Shown: piece by piece, positions 35,534 through 43,100 of the stretch
Layout: the number at the start of each line of letters is the position of its first letter
Numbering within the stretch: position 1 is the stretch's first letter
Assembly: GCA_964593905.1 (NCBI GenBank)
Contig: CAZQLE010000003.1
Coordinates: forward strand, 1-64,000
Direction: 5' to 3'
From: CAZQLE01 sp964593905
GTDB lineage: Bacteria > Chloroflexota > Anaerolineae > Anaerolineales > Anaerolineaceae
DNA length: 64,000 nt
Notes under the pieces: generated by a model
What the model saw: the letters and a program-made list of their open reading frames with translations, nothing else
Told to the model about the DNA's origin: nothing
Databases searched by the model: none
Position numbers and translations under genes: made by a program

Positions 35534-36034
35534 ATGGGTACGATACTGGCTTTTCCGATATTATTAATTGTGGTGATGATCCAATCAGTGGTCATTCCAC
35601 GAATGCCTTTGTTGTATGGCACTGCCGACCTTGTGATGCTGGTGATCGTTGCCTGGGGTCTTCAGGAGCGGCCCAAAAATTCGTGGCTTTGGACATTGCT
35701 GGCGGGGCTGATGGTCAGCTTTATTTCTGCACTTCCGGCGCTGCTGCCGTTGATTTCGTTGTTGTTGATCAATTTGATTTTGCAGTTGATTCGCCACCGC
35801 ATCTGGCAAATGCCCATTCTGATGATGCTTTTTATGACATTTACGGGCACTTTTATTGAACTCATGTTGTCGTATGCTGCACTGCGCTTTGGCGGGACGC
35901 CGCTGCCGTTATCAGAAAGTTTAAGTTTGATCGTGTTTCCAAGTGTCTTATTAAATTTGATTTTGGCATTGCCCGTCTATGTTGTGATGAGTGACCTTGC
36001 AAACGCGGTGTATCCCGCAGAAATTGAGATGTAA
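35534..36034 (+). CDS. mreD: Rod-shape determining protein MreD
   Basis: 166 residues, five hydrophobic segments, no catalytic motif; sequence is weakly conserved in this family and the call rests on topology, size and position between mreC and the PBP2 gene. Ends one nucleotide before the PBP2 ATG. Confidence 0.88.
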   Translation: MGTILAFPILLIVVMIQSVVIPRMPLLYGTADLVMLVIVAWGLQERPKNSWLWTLLAGLMVSFISALPALLPLISLLLINLILQLIRHRIWQMPILMMLFMTFTGTFIELMLSYAALRFGGTPLPLSESLSLIVFPSVLLNLILALPVYVVMSDLANAVYPAEIEM

Positions 36035-36035
36035 A

Positions 36036-38168
36036 ATGCGGACCAGAGAAACCAATGATCTAAATACAACCGCCTGGCGTATGTGGGTGGTTTATACTGC
36101 CATTGCGTTCGTGTTTGGCTTTTATGCCTTGCGATTATTCACCTTGCAGGTTGTTGAAGGACCTTCGTATTTGGCGCAGGCTGAAGAAAACCGAATCTCC
36201 GAGGTCAGTGTGCAAACGGAGCGGGGAATTATTTATGACCGCAACGGGGTCGTTTTAGCCCGCAACATTGCTTCTTACAATGTGACCGTTACCCCGGCTT
36301 TGCTGCCGGTTGTGCTGCCCTTAACCTATGAAGACCCTGTTCCGGGCGCCGACCAGGAAGTGTATCGCCGGTTGTCAGAGTTGATTGATGTTCCGGTTAG
36401 CGCCGGAGCGGTGATTGAGGATGGCGAAAAGACCCTGACAGATGAGCAGGTGCGTTTATTTAAACCCTGTGATAATGATCTGGGGATTAAAGAAATCGTC
36501 TATATTCAAGATTCCACAGCCCCTTATTCGCCGGTGCGGGTGAAATGTAATATTGATCAGGAAACCGCGATGATCATCCGTGAAAAGGCGCGCGATTGGC
36601 CTGGTGTCAGTGTGGAAATTGAACCGATTCGCGAATATCCCACCGGAGATCGCACATCTGAGATTATCGGCTTTCTGGGCCCAATCCCAGAATCGCGAAA
36701 ACAGGAATTTGAAGATAAGGGGTTTATCCCGAACCGTGACAAGGTGGGGTATGCCGGGATTGAATTTGAATTGCAGGATATTCTGGCCGGCCGCAATGGG
36801 AAACGTGTTGTCGAAGTGGACGTGGCCGGAAAAGAACTGCGCGATGTTGAAGAGCCAATCAGTGCGGTTCCGGGCGATAACATTAAACTGACCATCGATA
36901 TCCGTCTGCAAAATGCGGCTAAAGCGGCGCTTAAAGGCGAAATCGATTTCTGGAACACCTATTTCAATACGATCCGTACGCAAAACGGGGTGGTTGTTGC
37001 GATCAACCCCAAGACGGGTGAAGTTCTGGCGCTTGTTTCAGAACCAACTTATGAGAATAATCGGATGGCGCGTGTGATTCCGGGTTATTACTATGAGCAA
37101 CTCTCACGCGATAAAAACCGGCCGTTGTTCAATCACGCCATTTCGGCTGAACACCCGCCCGGATCGGTGTTTAAAATGGCAACTGCCATTGGAGCATTGA
37201 ATGAACGGGTGGTCACCCCCGAGACAACTGTTGAAGACCCCGGAAAGATTGTCGTTACCCAAAAATTCACCCCGAATGATCCGGGTACTGACCGGGAATA
37301 TGTGTGCTGGGAAGAAGCCGGCCATGGAATCGTTGACTTCTTGCACGGGGTAGCCTGGTCGTGTGATGTTTATTTTTATAAGATTGGCGGCGGGTATAAG
37401 GATGAGGTGGAAAAAGGTCTGGGCGCTACGCTTCTGGCTGAATATGCCAGATCGCTTGGTTATGGCGAACTTACCGGGGTTGAACTGCCGGGTGAGCAAA
37501 CCGGGTTGATGCCAACGCCAGACTGGAAGCGTGTGACCGTCGGCGAAAACTGGTCCACCGGAGATACCTATATTGCCTCGATGGGACAGGGTTATGTGCT
37601 TTCGACCCCGATGCAGGTGCTGTCTTCGTTTTCCACTCTGGCAAATGATGGCAAGTATATGAAGCCAACCCTGATTCGAGAAGTGTTGGACCCGGCCGGG
37701 AATGTTAAACAGCCCTTCAACCCACAGATGCACTGGGATATTACCCAGGACCCGCTCATTATGACTTATGATTCTGAAGATTATGAGACGGGTGTTCGCA
37801 AAGTGGTGGAGCCCTGGGTGATTGAAATGGCAAAACGTGGAATGCGGATGGTGGTTGAAGAGGGGGGGACGGCGCACAAAACTTTTGGCAATGAAACGAT
37901 CCCCTCGGCGGGGAAAACCGGCACGGCTGAGTATTGTGATAATGTTGCCCAGGAGAAAAATTTGTGCCAGCCAGGTTCATGGCCTACACATTCGTGGTAT
38001 GCCGGTTATGCCCCCTATGACGACCCCGAAATTGCGGTGGTTGCGTTTGTTTATAACGGCGGCGAGGGTGCCAGTGTGTCTGGACCGATCGTAAAGAAAG
38101 TGATCGATGCGTATTTTGAATTGAAGGCAATTGATACGGCTAAATCCAGCGGTCTACCCAACCCGTAA
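36036..38168 (+). CDS. mrdA: Penicillin-binding protein 2, elongasome transpeptidase
   Basis: Class B PBP of the rod complex: one N-terminal helix, PBP dimerisation domain (ERGIIYDRNG), and a transpeptidase domain with SVFK (serine in PPGSVFKMA), SCD (WSCDVYFYK) and KTG (AGKTGTAEY). About 710 residues. The ATG at 36036 follows the mreD stop; an upstream frame overlapping mreD adds nothing homologous. Forms the glycan synthesis pair with RodA (40105). Confidence 0.96.
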   Translation: MRTRETNDLNTTAWRMWVVYTAIAFVFGFYALRLFTLQVVEGPSYLAQAEENRISEVSVQTERGIIYDRNGVVLARNIASYNVTVTPALLPVVLPLTYEDPVPGADQEVYRRLSELIDVPVSAGAVIEDGEKTLTDEQVRLFKPCDNDLGIKEIVYIQDSTAPYSPVRVKCNIDQETAMIIREKARDWPGVSVEIEPIREYPTGDRTSEIIGFLGPIPESRKQEFEDKGFIPNRDKVGYAGIEFELQDILAGRNGKRVVEVDVAGKELRDVEEPISAVPGDNIKLTIDIRLQNAAKAALKGEIDFWNTYFNTIRTQNGVVVAINPKTGEVLALVSEPTYENNRMARVIPGYYYEQLSRDKNRPLFNHAISAEHPPGSVFKMATAIGALNERVVTPETTVEDPGKIVVTQKFTPNDPGTDREYVCWEEAGHGIVDFLHGVAWSCDVYFYKIGGGYKDEVEKGLGATLLAEYARSLGYGELTGVELPGEQTGLMPTPDWKRVTVGENWSTGDTYIASMGQGYVLSTPMQVLSSFSTLANDGKYMKPTLIREVLDPAGNVKQPFNPQMHWDITQDPLIMTYDSEDYETGVRKVVEPWVIEMAKRGMRMVVEEGGTAHKTFGNETIPSAGKTGTAEYCDNVAQEKNLCQPGSWPTHSWYAGYAPYDDPEIAVVAFVYNGGEGASVSGPIVKKVIDAYFELKAIDTAKSSGLPNP

Positions 38169-38210
38169 TGGTTCTTGATCGGGGTATATCCCGACAGATC
38201 AATTTGAACC

Positions 38211-38219
38211 TGATATAAT
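38211..38219 (+). promoter_or_regulatory. Extended -10 promoter candidate upstream of minC
   Basis: TGATATAAT, an extended -10 with perfect TATAAT. No good -35. Just upstream an imperfect hairpin pairs TTGATC (38175-38180) with GATCAA (38197-38202), possibly a weak terminator for mrdA. Confidence 0.5.
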
Positions 38220-38256
38220 TAACGGATTGATGTCTTTTCAGGAAAATCGGGCAACT

Positions 38257-38943
38257 ATGACAAATGTTGGACAGCGCTTACAAATTCAGGTCAAGGGTGT
38301 TAAGGAAGGTCTGCTGGTTACGCTGGGCGATGGTGACTGGCTTGGGCTTCAAGATGCTTTGATTGACCATATACAGGAGAAAGGCGCTTTTTTTCAGGGC
38401 GCTCGGTTGGCGCTGGATGTGGGTAATCAGATTCTAAAATCGGCCGACCTGGGAAACCTGCGGGATCGTCTGAGTGATGCCGGGGTTGCTTTGTGGGCGG
38501 TGTTGAGCAATTCGCCAACCACAGAGCAAACCGCGCAAATGTTTGGTCTGGCTACCCGTCTTTCGACCCCCAAACCCGAACGGACCATCCGTGCTGTTGA
38601 AACCACTTTGAACGGCGATGAGGCGGTCTTTGTACAGCGCACGCTGCGTTCCGGCTTTAAAGTGGAATATGCCGGGCATGTGGTGGTTTTGGGAGATGTA
38701 AACCCTGGCGCCGAGATTGTTGCCGGCGGGAGTGTTATCGTCTGGGGAAAATTGCGGGGCGTGGTTCATGCTGGTGCAGAAGGAAATGACCAGGCAGTGG
38801 TGTGTGCATTGGATCTTATCCCCACTCAATTGCGTATAGCGGGGCTGATTGCCATTCCACCCCGTCGAAAAGGAAAGCCTGTACCGGAAATTGCCCGCAT
38901 TACCGATGGGCAGGTTGTAGCAGAAGCCTGGGATCAAAAGTAA
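38257..38943 (+). CDS. minC: Septum-site determining protein MinC
   Basis: FtsZ-polymerisation inhibitor. N-terminal MinC domain (about 1-100) and C-terminal beta-helix with GDVNPGAEIVAGGSVIVWGKLRG, cited in part, the strongly conserved part. Start at 38257 gives the usual domain beginning; a TTG/ATG at 38227/38230 would be almost leaderless after the -10 box. About 228 residues. Next genes are minD and minE. Confidence 0.94.
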   Translation: MTNVGQRLQIQVKGVKEGLLVTLGDGDWLGLQDALIDHIQEKGAFFQGARLALDVGNQILKSADLGNLRDRLSDAGVALWAVLSNSPTTEQTAQMFGLATRLSTPKPERTIRAVETTLNGDEAVFVQRTLRSGFKVEYAGHVVVLGDVNPGAEIVAGGSVIVWGKLRGVVHAGAEGNDQAVVCALDLIPTQLRIAGLIAIPPRRKGKPVPEIARITDGQVVAEAWDQK

Positions 38944-38958
38944 AAGAGAGGGAGGAAA

Positions 38959-39762
38959 ATGTCGGCAACAGTTATAACGGTAACCTCTGGCAAAGGGGGG
39001 GTAGGCAAAACCACCACCACGGCAAACCTGGCCGTGGCACTGGCTGCAACGGGCAGCAAGGTGGTGTGTATTGATGGTGATATCGGTTTGCGGAACCTGG
39101 ATGTGGTTTTGGGTTTGGAGAACCGGATTGTATATGATCTTGTGGATGTGGTGGAAGGACGCTGTCGGCTGCGCCAGGCCATGATTCGCGATAAGCGTAT
39201 GCCGGAGTTGTATTTGATTCCTGCAGCGCAGACCCGCGATAAGAGCGCGGTTTCTCCCAGCGATATGGTGCATTTGTGTGATGAACTGCGCCCTGAATTT
39301 GATTATGTCTTGATCGATTCACCGGCAGGGATTGAACGAGGTTTTCGTAATTCGATCGCCCCGGCAGATCGTGTGATTGTGGTTACCAATCCCGAAGTTT
39401 CTGCCGTGCGCGATGCAGACCGGATTATTGGCCTGGTGGAAGCGGAAGAAAAGGGGCCTGCAAAACTGGTTATCAATCGTCTTAATCTGGCTTTGGTCAA
39501 GCGCGGCGATATGTTGACGGCCGACGATATTCTTGAGCTTCTGGCCATTGAATTGATTGGGATTGTGCCCGAAGATGAGAATGTTGTGGTCAGCACCAAC
39601 CGCGGACAGCCGGTTGCGTTGGATGATAAGACCCGTGCGGGGAAAGCCTTTGTCAATATTGCCCGGCGCATCAAAGGCGAGCAGGTTCCTTTTATGGACA
39701 TGGAGGAAAAAGACGGATTCTTCAGCAAGTTATCGAAGATGCTGCGCTCTGGAGGTGATTGA
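38959..39762 (+). CDS. minD: Septum-site determining ATPase MinD
   Basis: ParA-family ATPase that recruits MinC to the membrane. Deviant Walker A KGGVGKTTTT, DGDIGLRNLD, and a C-terminal amphipathic membrane-targeting helix FFSKLSKMLRS. 267 residues. Start follows GGGAGG. Confidence 0.97.
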   Translation: MSATVITVTSGKGGVGKTTTTANLAVALAATGSKVVCIDGDIGLRNLDVVLGLENRIVYDLVDVVEGRCRLRQAMIRDKRMPELYLIPAAQTRDKSAVSPSDMVHLCDELRPEFDYVLIDSPAGIERGFRNSIAPADRVIVVTNPEVSAVRDADRIIGLVEAEEKGPAKLVINRLNLALVKRGDMLTADDILELLAIELIGIVPEDENVVVSTNRGQPVALDDKTRAGKAFVNIARRIKGEQVPFMDMEEKDGFFSKLSKMLRSGGD

Positions 39763-40034
39763 TGGCGGGATGGCTTGACCGTCTTATGGGTGGTAAAGAT
39801 AAAAGCGCTGACAATGCAAAGGAGCGCTTAAAACTTGTGTTAATCCATGATCGAACGGATCTTACCCCCCAGTCTTTGGTGGCGATGAAGAATGATTTAA
39901 TTGAAGTGATTTCACGGTACATTGAGATTGATCCGAGTGCTGTGAATATTGATGTTGCACAAGATGGCAGAGAACAGCGGTTGATTGCAGATATTCCTTT
40001 GAAGCCAAAACAGCCCACCTCCCGCCGCAGGTGA
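39762..40034 (+). CDS. minE: Cell-division topological specificity factor MinE
   Basis: 90 residues with the MinE core (AKERLKLVLIHDRTDLTPQ, in part). ATG overlaps the minD stop as TGATG, with GGAGGTG before it. Completes a minCDE set. Confidence 0.95.
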   Translation: MAGWLDRLMGGKDKSADNAKERLKLVLIHDRTDLTPQSLVAMKNDLIEVISRYIEIDPSAVNIDVAQDGREQRLIADIPLKPKQPTSRRR

Positions 40035-40082
40035 ATGTGCAATGCCGAAGGTTGTTGATCGTGTCTCTCCTTCGGAAAAGGT

Positions 40083-40092
40083 NNNNNNNNNN
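40083..40092. other. Scaffold gap (10 N)
   Basis: Ten undetermined bases between minE and rodA. The true length may differ, so the rodA upstream region is uncertain. Confidence 0.99.
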
Positions 40093-40104
40093 GGTTTTAA
40101 CGGT

Positions 40105-41229
40105 ATGAAACGAGAATTCTGGCGGCATTTTGATTTTTGGATGTTTGGCAGCGTGATCATTTTGTGCATTTTTGGCATTATGATGATCCGCTCTGCAATT
40201 GCAGGTAGTGAAGGCCTGGCAGGTTTAGATACACGCCAGGCTATTTATGTGGGTATTGGGCTGGTGGTTATTTTAGCGACCTCGCTGATTGATTATCACC
40301 TGTGGTCTTCGCTGTCGCGGGTGATGTATATTGGGATGATCATTTTTCTGGTGGTTATTTTTGTGGTGGGAACCGCAGCGTTTGGCTCGGCACGCTGGCT
40401 GGATACGGGCTTGATTTTTGTGCAGCCCTCGGAGCTGGCAAAAATTATCATGATTCTGGTTCTGGCTGATTTTTTTGCCCGCAATTGGGAACGCCCGAGA
40501 AATTTGCAGTGGATTATTCGAAGTTTTCTGATGACTTTTGGCGTTACGCTGTGGATTTTGTTGCAGCCAAACTTGAGCACCTCCATTGTGATGTTTGTGA
40601 TCTGGTTTTCACTATTGTGGATCAGCGGTTTGCCGCCAAAATATTTGCTTTTGTTTGGCGGGGTGGCCGCGCTCGGGTTAATTGCGTTCCTGGGTTTAAT
40701 CGCCAGTGGCGTCGAGATTCCGTTTATTCAAGATTATCAGGTTGCGCGGGTGGTGAATTTTGTCTTTCCCGACCCGAACGCCAGGCATGGGAATGCCTAT
40801 AATGTAGAACAGGCGCTGGTTACCATTGGCTCGGGAGGGTTGTTTGGTCAGGGCTATGGTCATGGCTCTCAGGTGCAGCTCCGGTTTCTTAAAGTTCGCC
40901 ATACCGATTTTATTTTTTCGGCCATGGCCTCAGAGTTTGGTTTTGTTGGCACTGTACTGGTGGTTGGACTGATCGTTTTTGTAATTTTGCGTTGTCTCAG
41001 GGCGGCGCGGAAGGCCAGCGATGTGTTTGGCGCTTTGATATGTTATGGCTTTGCGACATTGATGTTTTTTCAGACCGCGGTTAATGTCGGCGTGAATTTG
41101 AATGTGTTGCCCGTAACCGGTTTGACTTTGCCGTTTATCAGTTATGGCGGTAGTTCATTGCTTTCTCTGGTGCTGGGAATTGGTCTGGTAGAGAGTGTCA
41201 TTTCTCGGCATAAACCTTTGGATTTCTAA
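40105..41229 (+). CDS. rodA: RodA/FtsW-family lipid II polymerase
   Basis: SEDS-family peptidoglycan glycosyltransferase, membrane-embedded with about ten helices. Conserved signatures include SARWLD, the PSELAK segment, RVVNFVFPDP and the C-terminal SYGGSSLLS. Start at 40105 (MKREFWRHFDFWM) gives the usual cytoplasmic lead-in; an open frame further left crosses the scaffold gap and cannot be judged. Rod-complex context (mreBCD, PBP2) favours RodA over FtsW. Confidence 0.93.
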   Translation: MKREFWRHFDFWMFGSVIILCIFGIMMIRSAIAGSEGLAGLDTRQAIYVGIGLVVILATSLIDYHLWSSLSRVMYIGMIIFLVVIFVVGTAAFGSARWLDTGLIFVQPSELAKIIMILVLADFFARNWERPRNLQWIIRSFLMTFGVTLWILLQPNLSTSIVMFVIWFSLLWISGLPPKYLLLFGGVAALGLIAFLGLIASGVEIPFIQDYQVARVVNFVFPDPNARHGNAYNVEQALVTIGSGGLFGQGYGHGSQVQLRFLKVRHTDFIFSAMASEFGFVGTVLVVGLIVFVILRCLRAARKASDVFGALICYGFATLMFFQTAVNVGVNLNVLPVTGLTLPFISYGGSSLLSLVLGIGLVESVISRHKPLDF

Positions 41230-41246
41230 TTTTTTTCAGGAGCGAT

Positions 41247-42743
41247 ATGGCAGACATAAAACCCGCACGTGTTCGTTTTGCACCTTCCCCGACCGGACGT
41301 ATGCATCTTGGCAGCGGACGGACGGCTTTGTATGATTATCTCCTTGCCCGGCAGACGGGCGGTCAGTTTATCTTGCGCATTGAAGATACTGACCGTAAAC
41401 GGTTTGTGCCCGGAGCCGAAGAAGAGCTGATGAGCGGAATTCGCTGGCTGGGGATGGAATGGGATGAGGGCCCGGATGTGGGCGGTCCTTACGGGCCCTA
41501 TCGACAGTCGGAGCGTAAGGAAATTTATCAGCATTATGCGCAGCAACTGGTCGACACGGATAAGGCCTATTATTGCTTTTGCACTCCAGACCGGTTGGAC
41601 CGGATGCGTCAGGACCAAATGAAGCGCAAGGAAGCGCCGCATTACGATGGAACCTGCCGCCGGTTAGACCCCGATGAGGCGGCTCGCCGGGTGCGCAATG
41701 GCGAATCGCATGTGATCCGATTTAAGACCCCCAAAGAAGGCGCCACGGTTGTAAAGGATGTTTTGAGGGGCGAGATTAAGGTGGAGAATCAGAATCTGGA
41801 TGATTTCATTATCGTAAAATCGGATGGCTGGGCATTGTACCATCTGGCTGCGATGGTGGATGATTATGAAATGAAAATCTCCCACGTGATCCGCGGTTCT
41901 GAATGGCTGCCGACCTTCCCTTTGCACGCACTGGTCATCCGTGCCTTGGGGTGGCAGGAGCCTGAATTTGTTCATCTTTCGGTTTTTCTCAAGCCGAGCG
42001 GCAAGGGTAAGATGAGCAAACGGGAATCGGCAGATTTGATCAAAGATGGCTATTCCATTTTTGTCAACGATCTTCAAAACCTGGGTTATATTCCCGAAGC
42101 GGTTGTGAACTGGATTGCATTGATGGGTTGGAGTTATGACGGACAGCAAGAGTTCTTTAAGATCCCTGAATTGGTCGAAAAATTCTCGCTGGATAAGTTA
42201 AACCCGGCGCCTGCTGCGATCAACTTTACCAAACTGGATCATTTTGCCGGATTGCATGTTCGTTCACTGGGGGTGAATGATCTTGCTGCGCGGGTTAAAC
42301 CGTTCTTTGTCAGCCAGGGATATGCAGTTGACGATGCGCGGCTTGAAAAAATTGCCCCGATTATTCAGGAACGGATTGTTACACTGGACGAGGCCCCTGA
42401 AATGGCCGGCTTTTTCTTCAAAGAAACGGTTGAACCGGTGGTGGAAGACCTGGTTGCAAAAGGACTTACGGCGCAAGAATCGGCCGCGGCAGCACAAAAA
42501 TGTTTGGATCTTCTGAGCGGGTTGGATGAAATTACGCCTGCCACGGCTGAAGACCCCATGCGCGTTTTGGTGGAAGAGATGGACCTGAAAGCGGGTCAGG
42601 TTTTTGGGATTTTGCGTGTTGCGGTTACCGGGCAAAAGGTGAGCCCTCCGCTTTTTGAAAGTATGCAGATCATCGGAAAAGAGAAGACCCTTGAGCGCAT
42701 TCGGACGGCCATTCAACAATTGAAGGCCCTGCCTACAGCCTGA
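41247..42743 (+). CDS. gltX: Glutamyl-tRNA synthetase
   Basis: Class I synthetase with the HIGH-type segment HLGSGRTALYDY and the KMSKR motif (GKMSKRES). 498 residues, full length. AGGAGCGAT precedes ATG. The next gene is tRNA-Gln, which fits non-discriminating GluRS that glutamylates tRNA-Gln for later amidation; that is inference and no gat gene is here. Confidence 0.96.
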   Translation: MADIKPARVRFAPSPTGRMHLGSGRTALYDYLLARQTGGQFILRIEDTDRKRFVPGAEEELMSGIRWLGMEWDEGPDVGGPYGPYRQSERKEIYQHYAQQLVDTDKAYYCFCTPDRLDRMRQDQMKRKEAPHYDGTCRRLDPDEAARRVRNGESHVIRFKTPKEGATVVKDVLRGEIKVENQNLDDFIIVKSDGWALYHLAAMVDDYEMKISHVIRGSEWLPTFPLHALVIRALGWQEPEFVHLSVFLKPSGKGKMSKRESADLIKDGYSIFVNDLQNLGYIPEAVVNWIALMGWSYDGQQEFFKIPELVEKFSLDKLNPAPAAINFTKLDHFAGLHVRSLGVNDLAARVKPFFVSQGYAVDDARLEKIAPIIQERIVTLDEAPEMAGFFFKETVEPVVEDLVAKGLTAQESAAAAQKCLDLLSGLDEITPATAEDPMRVLVEEMDLKAGQVFGILRVAVTGQKVSPPLFESMQIIGKEKTLERIRTAIQQLKALPTA

Positions 42744-42771
42744 GCTTTCGTCAGACAAACGGGCAAAACTC

Positions 42772-42800
42772 TTTACAGAACGATTAAGGAGTGATAGAAT
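42772..42800 (+). promoter_or_regulatory. Promoter of tRNA-Gln
   Basis: TTTACA, 17-nt spacer, TAGAAT, each 5 of 6 to consensus, 18 nt before the tRNA. Confidence 0.75.
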
Positions 42801-42817
42801 ACTGCTCGTTGGTTTAT

Positions 42818-42888
42818 TGGGGGCTCGTCTAACGGCAGGACGACTGACTCTGGATCAGCTAATAGAGGTTCGAATCCTTTGCCCCCAG
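42818..42888 (+). tRNA. tRNA-Gln (CTG)
   Basis: Acceptor TGGGGGC/GCCCCCA, anticodon loop CTCTGGA with CTG at 42850-42852, T-arm AGAGG-TTCGAAT-CCTTT, discriminator G73 as expected for Gln. One mismatch at the base of the anticodon stem. No CCA encoded. Confidence 0.94.
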
Positions 42889-42890
42889 CT

Positions 42891-42916
42891 ACACCTCCGA
42901 TTTTTTCGGGGGTGTT
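42891..42916 (+). terminator. Terminator after tRNA-Gln
   Basis: ACACCTCCGA pairs with TCGGGGGTGT (10 bp with one T-G pair) around a TTTTT loop; the following T-run is short. Confidence 0.75.
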
Positions 42917-43003
42917 TCTGTTTAATCCCCCCGGTCAAAAAACTTTTCCCCTTACAGACTCGGTAAATGGTCAATAAAAAGGATTTATTCTATCTAAATA
43001 TTA

Positions 43004-43009
43004 TATAAT
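43004..43009 (+). promoter_or_regulatory. -10 box upstream of the HD-GYP gene
   Basis: Perfect TATAAT in an AT-rich stretch, 92 nt before the start codon; no clear -35. Confidence 0.4.
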
Positions 43010-43100
43010 TAATGTCGGCCGGGGTTATGGAATACCCGCTGTTTTCGGATGCTTTTGTGAGGGCCGTTTTTACCTTATTGAGATTGTGAGGGTCGCAGAT

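Noticed and set aside
38434..39273. 279-residue open frame on the minus strand
   Set aside because: Antisense to minC and minD, no recognisable product.
40042..40104. Longer RodA start upstream of the gap
   Set aside because: The frame passes through undetermined bases and has no added homology; the Met at 40105 gives the expected N-terminus.
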